DNA of 64,000 nucleotides from Candidatus Rokuibacteriota bacterium (GCA_016184125.1 JACPDG010000044.1:62001-126000); one strand, 5' to 3'. Counted from the first letter of the stretch, positions 47,748 through 55,375 are shown. The notes: generated from the sequence alone by a model not told the origin. Numbers and translations: made by a program.

Positions 47748-48560
47748 GTGAGGCGCCAGGCTCCGATCGTCACACTCACCACCGATTTCGGGCTGCGCGA
47801 TCCCTACGTCGCCGAGATGAAGGCCGCGATCCTGTCCATCGCGCGCGACGTCCAGTTCATCGACATCACCCACGAGATCGCCGCCCACGGCATCGTCGAG
47901 GCGGCGCTCGCGCTCGAGTCCGCCGTCCCGTACTTCCCTGACGGCACCATCCACCTCGCCGTCGTGGACCCCGGTGTCGGCACCGCTCGCCGCGGCCTCG
48001 TCGTCGAGGCGGGCGGGCAGCGCTTCGTCGGACCGGACAACGGAATCTTCAGCGCGTTCGTGACAGGCGGGCCGTGGCGCGCCTGGGAGCTCACCGCGAA
48101 GATCTATCGCCGGCACATCGTGAGCAGCACGTTCCACGGTCGTGACGTCTTCGGCCCCGCCGCCGCGCACCTGGCGCGTGGCGTGCGGCCTGCGCGCTTC
48201 GGTCCTCTCGTCGTCGATCCCGTGACGCTGCCGCTCATGGGCGTGCGGCGTGGGCGCGGGGCGGTCGAGGGCGTCGTCGTCCACGTCGACCGGTTCGGGA
48301 ACCTCGTGACCTCGATCCGTGCAGATGACTTCGTCGATGACGGGACGATCGAGGTCAGGATCGCTGGCGGTCGCCTCCCGCTCGTCGGGACGTACGGCGA
48401 CCTTCGACCCGGGCGCGCCGGAGCGCTCCTCGGGTCGAACGGTCGGCTGGAGATCGTGGTCCGCGAGGGCAGCGCGGCCGAGCGACTCCGGGCCCGTCGC
48501 GGCGCCAGGGTCGTCGTGTGGCGGCGACGCGCCCGCGGAGGGAGGCCATCGCGGACGTAG
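47748..48560 (+). CDS. S-adenosyl-L-methionine hydrolase (DUF62 / SAM hydroxide adenosyltransferase)
   Basis: 270 residues from GTG. N-terminal VTLTTDFGLRDPYVAEMKAAI, DITHEIAAHGIVEAALAL, AVVDPGVGTARRGLVVE, GPDNGIFS, FHGRDVFGPAAAHLARG and the C-terminal barrel VVHVDRFGNLVTSI match the DUF62 family, which uses water to split SAM into adenosine and methionine (relatives are fluorinases). Broken second-copy pieces lie at 49.5 and 53.0 kb. Confidence 0.92.
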   Translation: MRRQAPIVTLTTDFGLRDPYVAEMKAAILSIARDVQFIDITHEIAAHGIVEAALALESAVPYFPDGTIHLAVVDPGVGTARRGLVVEAGGQRFVGPDNGIFSAFVTGGPWRAWELTAKIYRRHIVSSTFHGRDVFGPAAAHLARGVRPARFGPLVVDPVTLPLMGVRRGRGAVEGVVVHVDRFGNLVTSIRADDFVDDGTIEVRIAGGRLPLVGTYGDLRPGRAGALLGSNGRLEIVVREGSAAERLRARRGARVVVWRRRARGGRPSRT

Positions 48561-48614
48561 AAGGCTTATGATGACGACGGGTCCGCTGTTGGTCCCGCCT
48601 TGCGGGAGCTGAAG

Positions 48615-48650
48615 CCACGCTGAAGGTCATTTCGCTCATGCTGGAGACCC
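48615..48650 (+). pseudogene. Remnant of ribbon-helix-helix antitoxin start
   Basis: CTGAAGGTCATTTCGCTCAT and the next bases match the beginning of the intact antitoxin at 54330 (AGGGTCATTTCGCTCGTGCT); upstream bases GTTGGTCCCGCCTTGCGG also resemble the leader of that gene. The similarity then ends. It sits directly after DUF62. Confidence 0.5.
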
Positions 48651-48709
48651 GATCAGATCGGCGAGCGGAGCGAGCCGAGAGCGCGGCTGCGGGTGAGCGA
48701 CAGCCGCGC

Positions 48710-48737
48710 TTGAACCGTATACGTAGACACGTATACT
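48710..48737 (+). promoter_or_regulatory. Toxin-antitoxin promoter with palindromic operator
   Basis: TTGAAC (48710-48715), 16-base spacer, TATACT (48732-48737). A perfect inverted repeat GTATACGT-AGAC-ACGTATAC (48717-48736) covers the spacer and -10, an autoregulatory layout. The GTG start is only six bases after the -10, so the transcript is probably leaderless. Confidence 0.75.
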
Positions 48738-48743
48738 CGTCCG

Positions 48744-49112
48744 GTGCCCGGAGAGGTGAAGCCCGTCAGATGGGTCGGATCATCGAGGAGGGACCTGAAG
48801 GCCTTTCCGAAGGCCGTCAGACGAGACGTCGGGCAGGCCCTCTACGCCGCGCAGCGGGGTGAGGACTATCCGTCCGTGAAGGCCCTCAGGGGCTTCGGCG
48901 GACGGTCCGTGCTCGAGATCGTGGCGCCCTACCGAACGGACACGTACCGGGCGGTGTACACCGTGCGCTTTCACGACGCGATCTACGTGCTTCATGCGTT
49001 TCAGAAGAAGTCGACGAGCGGGATTGCGACATCCCGGGACGACATTGACCTCGTCAGGCAACGGCTGGCAGCCGCCGAACGTGATCACAGAGAAAGGCAG
49101 ACCTTACGATGA
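48744..49112 (+). CDS. higB: HigB/RelE-like toxin (phage Gp49 family)
   Basis: 122 residues from GTG. PVRWVGSSRRDLKAFPKAVRRDVGQAL, GFGGRSVLEIVAPYRTDTYRAVYTVRF and YVLHAFQKKSTSGI are typical of the Gp49-like HigB toxins (PF05973). Toxin-first order and ATGA overlap with the HTH antitoxin match higBA systems. Leaderless start as described for its promoter. Confidence 0.9.
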   Translation: MPGEVKPVRWVGSSRRDLKAFPKAVRRDVGQALYAAQRGEDYPSVKALRGFGGRSVLEIVAPYRTDTYRAVYTVRFHDAIYVLHAFQKKSTSGIATSRDDIDLVRQRLAAAERDHRERQTLR

Positions 49113-49441
49113 CCAAGAAGACCGGCAAGATCCGGGTGGAGGAGAGCAGCGGCAACATCTTTCGCGACCTCGGATTCCCGAACGCCGAGCGGGAGCAGCT
49201 CAAGGCCGATCTCACCCTGCAGATTTACCGTCTCATCAAGCAGCGCGGACTCACGCAGACGCGGGCAGGGGAAATCCTCGGCATCAAGCAGCCCCACGTC
49301 TCAGCGCTCATGCGCGGCCGCTCCGGGGCATTCTCGGTCGAACGGCTCATGCAGTTCTTGACCGCCCTCGGGCAGGATGTCGAGATCACCGTGCGGTCGA
49401 CACGGAAGCCGCATGGCGCGCTTTCCGTCAGTGTGCGGTGA
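49109..49441 (+). CDS. higA: HigA-like XRE antitoxin
   Basis: 110 residues. Helix-turn-helix in LTQTRAGEILGIKQPHVSALMRGR (pieces: LTQTRAGEILGIKQPHVSAL), followed by FSVERLMQFLTALGQDVEITV, as in antitoxins paired with Gp49 toxins. It should bind the GTATACGT palindrome upstream of higB. Overlaps higB by four bases. Confidence 0.9.
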   Translation: MTKKTGKIRVEESSGNIFRDLGFPNAEREQLKADLTLQIYRLIKQRGLTQTRAGEILGIKQPHVSALMRGRSGAFSVERLMQFLTALGQDVEITVRSTRKPHGALSVSVR

Positions 49442-49540
49442 ACGTGCCGAGCGCCGTCTCGGGTTATCGGCGCGCCCGGGACGGGATTTCTCGTCCGATG
49501 CCCATCGGCTCGACCAGCGACGCGGTTGATCCATGAAGGA

Positions 49541-49653
49541 ATCCATCTGGTCGACCTCACGCATGAGATCGCGGCCCACGACGTCGTCGAGGCCCGCGCT
49601 CGCGCTCGAGTCGGCGGTCCCGTACTTCCCCGACGGCACAATCCACCTTGGAT
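49541..49653 (+). pseudogene. DUF62 second copy, N-terminal fragment
   Basis: About 110 bases closely match 47855-47960 of the intact gene: DLTHEIAAHDVVEA then, after a one-base insertion, ALALESAVPYFPDGTIHL. Start and remainder are missing; at ~49651 the sequence changes abruptly to a toxin gene in the other direction. Confidence 0.8.
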
Positions 49654-49884
49654 CTCGTAGGCGATGGCGTACGGGAAGCGCTGGACGAGAGCCTTGCGTG
49701 GTGGCACCGTCGCGTGCTCGACACTGGGCCAGAGCGCGTACGAGTGCGGAGCCTCTGCGATTCGGGAGAAAGTCTCCGTCACCTCTGTGACGAATTCGTC
49801 ACCGAGGCCAGGCCGTTGCTCCTCATACCAGACCGCCGCAGAACGAAACTCGGAACGCGCTTCAGGATGAAGCTCGACCCGCAC
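49651..49884 (-). pseudogene. ParE/RelE-family toxin, 3' truncated
   Basis: VELHPEARSEFRSAAVWYEEQRPGLGDEFVTEV, then SRIAEAPHSYALWP and RFPYAIAYEIQ, a ParE-type toxin (quoted in parts). It stops matching at residue 79, exactly where the DUF62 fragment begins; the usual last strand (VAVAHxxRxPxYW type) is gone. The antitoxin upstream is intact. Confidence 0.8.
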
Positions 49885-50110
49885 GCCGCTGCTCGAGTTC
49901 CCTCAGGACCTCCGCTCGCGCCGTCTCCCACCCGACCGTCCGCACGTTGCCTTCGGCGATCTCGCGGGAGCGACGTTGGAGTTCGCGCGCCCACGCGTCC
50001 GACACTTGCTCCTCAGGCTCTTCCAGGCTGGAGAGCAACTGCTCGGCTACGCGCGCCCGGTCGTGACGTGGCAAGCCCAGCACCTCGGCGAGCAGCTCCT
50101 CGGTCGTCAT
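49862..50110 (-). CDS. Addiction-module antitoxin
   Basis: 82 residues: TTEELLAEVLGLPRHDRARVAEQLLSSLEE, then AWARELQRRSREIAEG (pieces quoted). This matches the 'putative addiction module component' family (TIGR02574-like) normally paired with ParE. It overlaps the truncated toxin by 23 bases. An orphan or decaying pair. Confidence 0.8.
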   Translation of the reverse strand: MTTEELLAEVLGLPRHDRARVAEQLLSSLEEPEEQVSDAWARELQRRSREIAEGNVRTVGWETARAEVLRELEQRRAGRASS

Positions 50111-50153
50111 GCAGCGATCCTATCACGCCGACGTCGAGTTCCTAGATCGCGAC

Positions 50154-50189
50154 GCGCTCACGGCGCTCACGGCGCTCACGGCGCTCGCG
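50154..50189. repeat. Short tandem repeat (9 bases x 4)
   Basis: GCGCTCACG repeated three times, then GCGCTCGCG. It lies between toxin-antitoxin remnants, in no convincing gene. A candidate site of slippage. Confidence 0.8.
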
Positions 50190-50447
50190 GAGCGCTGCTA
50201 TCTCAGGAGCGCCGTCGGCGTCGCGGACGGTCCCCTCGACCGGCACGCGACCGTCGCTTCCGGGAGCGCCACGGCCCGCTGGCCTCGGCGGCCTATTTCA
50301 CCGTCGTGACCGGCCCGTGGATCCCGCGCGCGTCCGCACGCTGCCGTGCCACTTCGCCTGGGTCGACCACCAGCTGCGCGAGCGCCTCCGCGAGCTCTCG
50401 AGGAGATCGCGCTGCTGTTCCCCTTCCCTCACCGCCGTGACGTGGAA
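50190..50447. other. Degenerate stretch, no clear gene
   Basis: No intact gene. From about 50313 a short frame reads RTLPCHFAWVDHQLRERL, then after a frame change LEEIALLF. It looks like a piece of a DNA-binding protein of mobile elements, but I cannot confirm this. Confidence 0.3.
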
Positions 50448-50611
50448 CTCCTCGTTCGCCACCGCGTCATTTGCGCGCAGGTCCGGCGCCGAGGTACGCT
50501 CGTGGCGATCAGGAAGGGGCCAGCGGTGAACCGGAGATCCACGACTCAACGCACTCCCCGGCGTGGCGCCGGTCGCAAGAACCAGGCGCTACGGCGGTGG
50601 CTCGCGCGGTC
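50448..50611. repeat. 164-base direct repeat, left copy
   Basis: Runs from CTCCTCGTTCGCC to GGCTCGCGCGGTC. It matches 52459-52626 almost base for base; differences are a C/G change near each end of the first 30 bases, one single-base gap and one three-base gap. The left copy continues into a VapC reading frame (VLDTNVISQIL). Confidence 0.9.
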
Positions 50612-50689
50612 GTTCTCGACACGAACGTCATCAGCCAGATTCTCCGTCGCAACGAGGCAGCCATCAGGCGCTTCAACGCCGAGGTCTGC
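50597..50689 (+). pseudogene. VapC-type PIN toxin, N-terminal fragment
   Basis: From GTG 50597: ARAVVLDTNVISQILRR then RFNAEV, the first PIN-domain strand with its metal-binding Asp. Only about 30 codons remain before the homology stops. The first five codons lie in the direct repeat. Confidence 0.7.
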
Positions 50690-50783
50690 GGCGCCTTCGC
50701 GTTGCCCGGAGAGTCACGATTGCCGCAACCCCAACCGCGTTATCCTGTCGGGTCGACGGCGGGGTGGCAACGAGGGAGCGGTG

Positions 50784-51047
50784 ATGACGCACACGCTCAA
50801 GGTGGATTACGAGGACGATCTCCTGCTCAGCCTGGGCTTGTCGGCCGACGAGTTCTCCAGGGAAGCGAGACTGCTGCTCGCGGCGAAGCTCTACGAGCTC
50901 GGCAGGTTGACGTCGGGTCAGGCTGCGCGCTTGGCCGGTGTTGGCCGGGTCGAGCTCTTGATGTCGCTCGCGCGCCTCGGAGTCGCCGCCTGCAACCTGC
51001 GAGCCGAGGACGCGGAGACCGAGTTCCGCTTCGGCCACGGTGCCTGA
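50784..51047 (+). CDS. UPF0175-family antitoxin
   Basis: 87 residues. The central FSREARLLLAAKLYELGRLTSGQAARLAGVGRVELL (read in parts: LLAAKLYELGRLTSGQAARL) is the UPF0175 signature, a winged-helix-like antitoxin. GGAGCG before ATG 50784. Overlaps the PIN-like toxin gene by eight bases, as usual for this pair. Confidence 0.9.
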   Translation: MTHTLKVDYEDDLLLSLGLSADEFSREARLLLAAKLYELGRLTSGQAARLAGVGRVELLMSLARLGVAACNLRAEDAETEFRFGHGA

Positions 51048-51516
51048 GACCCTCGTTATCGACATCGGTCCAATTGTCGCCCTCGCAAGGGCCGGCGCCC
51101 TCGATCTCGTCGCTCGGTTGCCGATCGAGTTCGTATGTCCTCCAGAGGTGAAAGCGGAACTCGATGAGGGCCAGCGCGCGGGCTATCCCGCCGCTGCGTC
51201 GGCGTGGCTCAAGGTTGTACCGCTCGTCACGCCGGTCGACCCGCTCGCCACTGCCGCCGTCGACCCGGGCGAAGCAGCGGTGATCCAGTTGGCGCGGGAG
51301 CAGGGAATCGCGGTGGTTTGTATCGACGAGCGGAAGGGGCGACGTGCGGCGCTGGCTGTCGGACTCCAGGTTACTGGGTCGCTCGGGCTCCTGATTCGCT
51401 CGAAGCATCTGGGACTGACACCCGCCGTGCGGCCCTTCATCGAGCGCGCGATGGAGTCGGGCATCTGGTACGACACGGGACTGATTCGACGAGTGCTGGC
51501 CCTTGAGGGGGAATGA
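51040..51516 (+). CDS. DUF3368 PIN-like toxin
   Basis: 158 residues from GTG. LVIDIGPIVALARAGALDLV, CPPEVKAEL, DPGEAAVIQLAREQGIAVVCIDERKGRRAA and VTGSLGLLIRSKHLG are DUF3368 landmarks; the acidic residues match PIN nucleases. Complete and paired with UPF0175. This is the one intact module inside the direct-repeat-bounded segment. Confidence 0.9.
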   Translation: MPETLVIDIGPIVALARAGALDLVARLPIEFVCPPEVKAELDEGQRAGYPAAASAWLKVVPLVTPVDPLATAAVDPGEAAVIQLAREQGIAVVCIDERKGRRAALAVGLQVTGSLGLLIRSKHLGLTPAVRPFIERAMESGIWYDTGLIRRVLALEGE

Positions 51517-51590
51517 TCTCGGGTGAAGTGTTCCCTTCACCACGGACTGTGTTGGCACGGCCAGGAGACTGACGGCTCCCGCGAACCGGT

Positions 51591-51596
51591 TATACT
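51591..51596 (+). promoter_or_regulatory. -10 box of a leaderless antitoxin
   Basis: TATACT lies exactly six bases before the ATG at 51603, with CTGACG 16 bases upstream (51569-51574). Same -10 and spacing to start as higB at 48.7 kb. Confidence 0.55.
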
Positions 51597-51602
51597 CCGG
51601 GT

Positions 51603-51692
51603 ATGAAGATAGCCGTGTCCGTCCCAGACGAGGTGTTCGAAGAGGCTGAGCAGCTGGCACGTCGGATGAGGCGCTCGCGGAGCGAGGTGTAC
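51603..51692 (+). pseudogene. VapB/RHH antitoxin, 5' fragment
   Basis: KIAVSVPDEVFEEAEQLARR then SRSEVY is a clear ribbon-helix-helix antitoxin start (MazE/VapB-like). After residue 30 the family sequence ends and no toxin follows; the open frame continues to 51863 with unrelated residues. Confidence 0.75.
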
Positions 51693-51699
51693 TGGGGAT

Positions 51700-52198
51700 C
51701 TGGCCGGGTCTGCGGCCGAGGATCGCACCTGATCCCTCGGCTGGTGGCCATGGGAACTGAAGAAGCCAGGAACGATTTCTCTCTCGAGAGGGCCGACAAG
51801 TCCGGGGCCGCAGTACGAACGGCAATCGCTAGGTTGCGCTTGACAGGGACGGCCGCTTCATAGAGGCGGTCCAAAAGCCCTGTCGCGCCGGCCGAGCCTG
51901 CCAACCTTTCCCCCTTCGCCCCTGGCGCGAGGCAGGATCGCGCTCCCCGGCGGCCAACGTCAAGTGCCCTGGAGGGGGACATTCCGGCGGACCGACGGCG
52001 TCCCTTCAGTCGGCAGGCTGATCAGCTCACGGTTCGCTGCATACGCGGCCGACCCAGCACAGTAGCCATGCCCGCGGTTTCGCGCGAGTCTGCATAGGAT
52101 AGGCGGCCGTCTCCGTTCAGCGCAGGCAGCTCGCCGCAAGTGAGCCGAACAGGATAGGCCAGGCACGTCATCGCATGGGCACATCACGACACGAACTC
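51700..52198. other. About 500 bases without recognisable gene
   Basis: No gene, repeat or regulatory site that I can support. Base composition is less GC-rich than in the metabolic half, as expected for decayed accessory DNA. Confidence 0.5.
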
Positions 52199-52199
52199 C

Positions 52200-52337
52200 G
52201 AGGACCGCCTGCTCACGGTGGACGAAGCCGCGGTGAGGCTCGGGCAGTCATCGCGAATCGACCGGCACCCCGGACCTCAAGGTCGCCAAGCGCTTTCATC
52301 GACAGAAGCTGGACGAGATCGCGGTCGACTGGTAGGG
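52200..52337 (+). pseudogene. Excisionase-like HTH gene remnant
   Basis: EDRLLTVDEAAVRLG in one frame, and after a frame change TPDLKVAKRFHRQKLDEIAVDW to a stop in another. Together these are the two ends of a MerR/excisionase-type HTH_17 domain (LLTVxEAAxxLG ... KVxRxWRFxRxxLDxW). The middle is lost. Only trace of an element-associated regulator in the window. Confidence 0.5.
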
Positions 52338-52458
52338 CCTCAAGAAGTTCGTCGGTCGCGACCGAGGCGTCGGGCCCCAGGCTCGGGCTCGGGCCAGCAA
52401 GCGGTCCCGGCGAGTCGCCCGCACCGGGGGACCGTCGCGGACGTAGCGGGCCTGTGTG

Positions 52459-52626
52459 CTCCTCGTTCGCCGACCGCGTGATTTGCGCGCAGGTCCGGCG
52501 CGGAGGTACGCTCGTGGCGATCATGAGGAAGGGGCCAGCGGTGAACCGGAGATCCACGACTCAACGCACTCCCCGGCGTGGCGCCGGTCGCAAGAACCAG
52601 GCGCTACGGCGGTGGCTCGCGCGGTC
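52459..52626. repeat. 164-base direct repeat, right copy
   Basis: Near-identical to 50448-50611. Unlike the left copy it keeps an ATG (GCGATCATGAGGAAG) that opens a short basic frame (RKGPAVNRRSTTQRTPRRG). After its end, sequence diverges: no VapC follows. Confidence 0.9.
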
Positions 52627-52840
52627 CTGCGTCGCTCCCGTGTGCGCCTCTCGATGAAGACATCTCAGTAGAGGGGTTGCTCCAAGGGTAGCCGTCGGGA
52701 GAGGGCGTGCAATCGTTCAGGCGGTGACTTGCCTCGCGCCGGCGCCCGGCTGCCAAGGCGCTGCAGCCGCCGAGCCGGGCGCGGGTATCCGGCGGAAGGT
52801 CGAAGCGCCGACCGGGCATTGCTCGCGGCTGATCGCGAAC

Positions 52841-52915
52841 GATGGGCCGGGTCCCGTTTCTTCCTGCTGGTTGCCCCGGCGACGGCGGACTCGACGCGCT
52901 GATTCGCCTGCGTCG
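52841..52915 (+). pseudogene. mazF fragment, middle part
   Basis: GATGGGCCGGGTCCCGTTTC and the following bases match 54731-54805 inside the intact mazF. It is followed by the DUF62 fragment, then by the adjoining piece of mazF at 53504. Frame is not kept. Confidence 0.65.
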
Positions 52916-52987
52916 CTCAGCAGCAGTCCCGCTCCGGGGACGGCCGCGTAGCTCAGCCGTGGTGCTGGCCCCTCGCGGAAGCCCGCA

Positions 52988-53394
52988 GCGCGTGGCGTGC
53001 GGCCTGCCCGCTTCGGCCCCCCGTCATCGATCCCGTGCGGCTGCCGATCATGGGCGCGCGCCGTGGACGTGGGGCGGTCGAGGGAGTCGTCGTCCACGCC
53101 GACCGGTTCGGGAACCTCGTGACGTCGATTCGCGCGGATGACGCCGTGGGCGACGGGACGATCGAGGTCAGGATTGCTGGCCGTCGCCTCCCGCTCGTCA
53201 GGACGTACGGCGACCTGCCTCTCGGACGCGCCGGAGCGCTCGTCGGGTCGCACGGTCGCCTCGAGGTCGTGGTCCGGGAGGGCAGCGCGGCCGAGCGACT
53301 CCGGGCCCGTCGCGGCGCCAAGGTCGTCATGTGGCGGCGAGCGACGAGCCCGGCGCGCCGGCCGAGATCCTCGGCCAGGAGCTCGGGAGGGTAG
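52988..53394 (+). pseudogene. DUF62 second copy, C-terminal fragment
   Basis: From RLPIMGARRGRGAVEGVVVH through DRFGNLVTSIRADDAVGDGTIEVRIAGRRLPL to RARRGAKVVMWRR it matches residues ~143-265 of the intact DUF62 at very high identity (quoted in parts). An ATG at 53035 gives an open frame of 119 codons, but the SAM-binding N-domain is missing. Confidence 0.85.
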
Positions 53395-53503
53395 CGGCTT
53401 GACCGCGACCTCACCCGTGTGTGTGCTGCAGGAAGCCATCGGCAAGATCCTCGCGCTCGTCGACCCGGACGGGGCTCGCTGACATTCACGATGAACCCGA
53501 CGC

Positions 53504-53575
53504 GTCAGTGACACGTCCCGCTTGCGCCAGGGCCTCGGACAGGTGTCCGAAGTCACGATCGCGAGGGTCGCAGCA
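53504..53575 (+). pseudogene. mazF fragment, 3' part
   Basis: Matches 54820-54895 of intact mazF: VSDTSRLRQGLGQVSEVTIA against VSDRSRVRQRLGQVSEATIA. It adjoins, in mazF order, the fragment at 52841, from which it is separated by the DUF62 piece. Confidence 0.7.
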
Positions 53576-53598
53576 GCGGACCAGGGCGTCGGGCCCAT

Positions 53599-53633
53599 TT
53601 GCGCCGGTATGGCTTGTTGACTACAATGTAGTC
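53599..53633 (+). promoter_or_regulatory. Promoter with GACTACA-A-TGTAGTC operator
   Basis: TTGCGC (53599-53604), 17-base spacer, TACAAT (53622-53627). The -10 lies inside a perfect 15-base palindrome at 53619-53633. It precedes the antitoxin at 53690 and is likely its autoregulatory site. Confidence 0.65.
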
Positions 53634-53689
53634 CGCTTCAGGAACGCGGCGCGGCTCAGCGAGTCGCACCGAAGAGGAGGTTCCCGTCC

Positions 53690-53950
53690 ATGGCGCGAAC
53701 GGCCGAAGGCGTCAGCCCGATTTCCGTACGCTTCGGGAAGGATGACGCGCCGATGGTCCGAACCCTGCGGGCTCGGGCTCGGGCCAGCAAGCGTTCGATG
53801 TCGGAGCAGATCAAGTACTACGCCCATCTCGGCATGGTCGCGAAGGACAACCCCGACCTGCCGATGAGCTTCATCGAGGGCGTACTGGAGGGCGTGGAAG
53901 AGAGCCGCGCCGGCCTGTCGGTGCCCTACGAGTGGGGCGTCCTGAAGTAG
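53690..53950 (+). CDS. ParD-like antitoxin
   Basis: 86 residues after GAGGAGG. ISVRFGKDDAPMVRTLRARARASKRSMSEQIKYYAHLGM has ribbon-helix-helix character (parts: ASKRSMSEQIKYYAHLG), as in TA-system ParD family antitoxins. The end (VPYEWGVLK) is acidic to hydrophobic. Three bases separate it from the toxin gene. A piece of the same sequence (ARARASKRS) recurs near 52380. Confidence 0.8.
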   Translation: MARTAEGVSPISVRFGKDDAPMVRTLRARARASKRSMSEQIKYYAHLGMVAKDNPDLPMSFIEGVLEGVEESRAGLSVPYEWGVLK

Positions 53951-53953
53951 TTC

Positions 53954-54262
53954 GTGACCAAGCCGCCTGAGCGAAGGGTCGGGGCGGTCCCGCGGTTCCT
54001 GAAATCGAAGCGTCGGTTGCCGCCGGCCGTACAGATGGCGATCGACGAGCAGGTCAAGGCGCTCTTTGACGACCCCCTGGCGGGCGAGCCCAAGGTCGGC
54101 GCCTTGAAGGGCGTCCGCGTGGTGAAGTTCAAGGCCGCAGACCGGCAGTATCTCTTGGCATACTACTTCTTGGCAAAGCCGAGCACCATCGAGTCGCTCG
54201 GCGTCGGCGTGTGCGAGAACTTCTACCGGGACTTGGAACAGTACCTCGGTGGTCGCAGATGA
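53954..54262 (+). CDS. RelE-like mRNA interferase toxin
   Basis: 102 residues from GTG. FLKSKRRLPPAVQMAIDEQVKALFDDPLAGEPKVG, LKGVRVVKFKAADRQYLLAYYF (read in parts) match the ParE-like/RelE toxin group that pairs with ParD-like partners. It ends FYRDLEQYL. Complete. Confidence 0.85.
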   Translation: MTKPPERRVGAVPRFLKSKRRLPPAVQMAIDEQVKALFDDPLAGEPKVGALKGVRVVKFKAADRQYLLAYYFLAKPSTIESLGVGVCENFYRDLEQYLGGRR

Positions 54263-54329
54263 GTGAACGCCGAGCGCCTGATCACGAAGGGGCTCGCTGT
54301 CGGTCCTGCCCTGCGGAGGACAAGAAACG

Positions 54330-54587
54330 ATGAGGGTCATTTCGCTCGTGCTGGACGATGATGTCGACCGGGCGCTCGATGCGCTGTGCGCGGCGCAAGG
54401 GCGAGATAAGGGTGAGGTTGTCACCGAGGTGCTGCGCACCTACGTGGAAACTGCTCGTCTGCGGAGCACGCTGAAGGATCCGGAACTGACGAGCCTCTAC
54501 GAAGAGTTGGCTCCGGACGACGTGGCCCTTGCCGACGAGGGGTTCGAGGAATATGGACGGCTGCTCAGGCTCGCGGATGATGCATGA
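54330..54587 (+). CDS. Ribbon-helix-helix antitoxin of MazF pair
   Basis: 85 residues. RVISLVLDDDVDRALDALCA then GRDKGEVVTEVLRTYVE: RHH fold. GGAGGACAAG before the ATG. It overlaps mazF by four bases (ATGA). A decayed copy of its start lies at 48615. Confidence 0.85.
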   Translation: MRVISLVLDDDVDRALDALCAAQGRDKGEVVTEVLRTYVETARLRSTLKDPELTSLYEELAPDDVALADEGFEEYGRLLRLADDA

Positions 54588-54919
54588 GGCGCGGTGAAGT
54601 ATGGCTTGCGGCGCTCGACCCGGTCCGCGGCTCTGAGCAGGCAGGTACCCGTCCCGTTCTGGTTCTCCAAGTCGACCCCCTGAACGACTTCCTTCGCACC
54701 ATCGTCATCGTTCCCTTCACCACGAACGTGCGATGGGCACGGTTCCCGTTCTGCGTGCCGGTTGCCGCTGGCGACGGCGGACTCGCCGCCGATTCAGTCG
54801 CCCTTTGCCATCAGATCCGCGTCAGCGACAGGTCCCGCGTGCGCCAGCGCCTCGGTCAGGTGTCCGAGGCCACGATCGCGAGGGTCGCACGTGCCGTCCA
54901 CGCCACCCTGGGGACATGA
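54584..54919 (+). CDS. mazF: MazF/PemK-family endoribonuclease toxin
   Basis: 111 residues: RRGEVWLAALDPVRGSEQAGTRPVLVLQ, TIVIVPFTTN, ADSVALCHQIRVSDRSRV and RQRLGQVSEATIARV, a complete MazF fold with the catalytic Arg/Thr region GTRPVLV (quoted in parts). Broken pieces of another copy lie at 52.8 and 53.5 kb. Confidence 0.92.
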   Translation: MRRGEVWLAALDPVRGSEQAGTRPVLVLQVDPLNDFLRTIVIVPFTTNVRWARFPFCVPVAAGDGGLAADSVALCHQIRVSDRSRVRQRLGQVSEATIARVARAVHATLGT

Positions 54920-55057
54920 GCATCGGGACACCCCCGCCTTTGTCCGAGGCAGCCGTCGGCCGTGGCGCGGGGCTCCGCGATTCAGCACCCAGTACATCGG
55001 CGGCGTCGGCTCGCCGGGAGCCCAGGGAGTGACCTTGGGCGCGGCCTTCGAGAGGAT

Positions 55058-55375
55058 CTACGAGGACGAGCCGGCGGGCGAGGTCGTTGAGGTCTTCTCG
55101 GTCGACGGCGCCGGAGAGGAGGTCTTCGACTCCGCCGACTTCTCCGGCGTCGTGCTCGTGGCTTGCTTCTCGGCCTCCCGCGCCTTCTTGCGTGATGCCG
55201 ACGGGTAATCGGTCACGTACCAGCCGTCCCCCTTGAGGATGAACGGCGCGGGGGAGAGGAGCCGGCGGACGGCGCCGCCGCACTCGTCGCACGTCGTCAG
55301 CGCGGGCTCCGAGATGCGCTGCCGTACCTCGAAGACGCGGCGACATTTGTCGCATTCGTATTCGTACGTCGGCAC
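55058..55375 (-). CDS. FmdB-family zinc ribbon protein
   Basis: 105 residues from GTG 55375: PTYEYECDKCRRVFEV, a second CxxC pair in TTCDECGG, then PFILKGDGWYVTDYP, the FmdB regulatory-protein/ zinc-ribbon signature. A Ser/Thr/Glu-rich tail follows. Function of the family is unclear. Confidence 0.88.
   Translation of the reverse strand: MPTYEYECDKCRRVFEVRQRISEPALTTCDECGGAVRRLLSPAPFILKGDGWYVTDYPSASRKKAREAEKQATSTTPEKSAESKTSSPAPSTEKTSTTSPAGSSS

Noticed and set aside
47748-48560. Fluorinase/chlorinase function for the DUF62 protein
   Set aside because: The fluorinase-specific insert loop is not evident; the general SAM-hydrolysing family is the safer call.
50154-50189. Short repeats considered as CRISPR
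   Set aside because: Nine-base tandem units with no spacers, and no cas genes in the window.
50448-52626. Insertion sequence bounded by the direct repeats
   Set aside because: No transposase sequence or terminal inverted repeats are visible; only toxin-antitoxin genes and remnants lie between.
52945-52957. GCGTAGCTCAGCC looks like a tRNA D-arm
   Set aside because: No acceptor stem, anticodon loop or TTCGA arm can be fitted in the following 80 bases.
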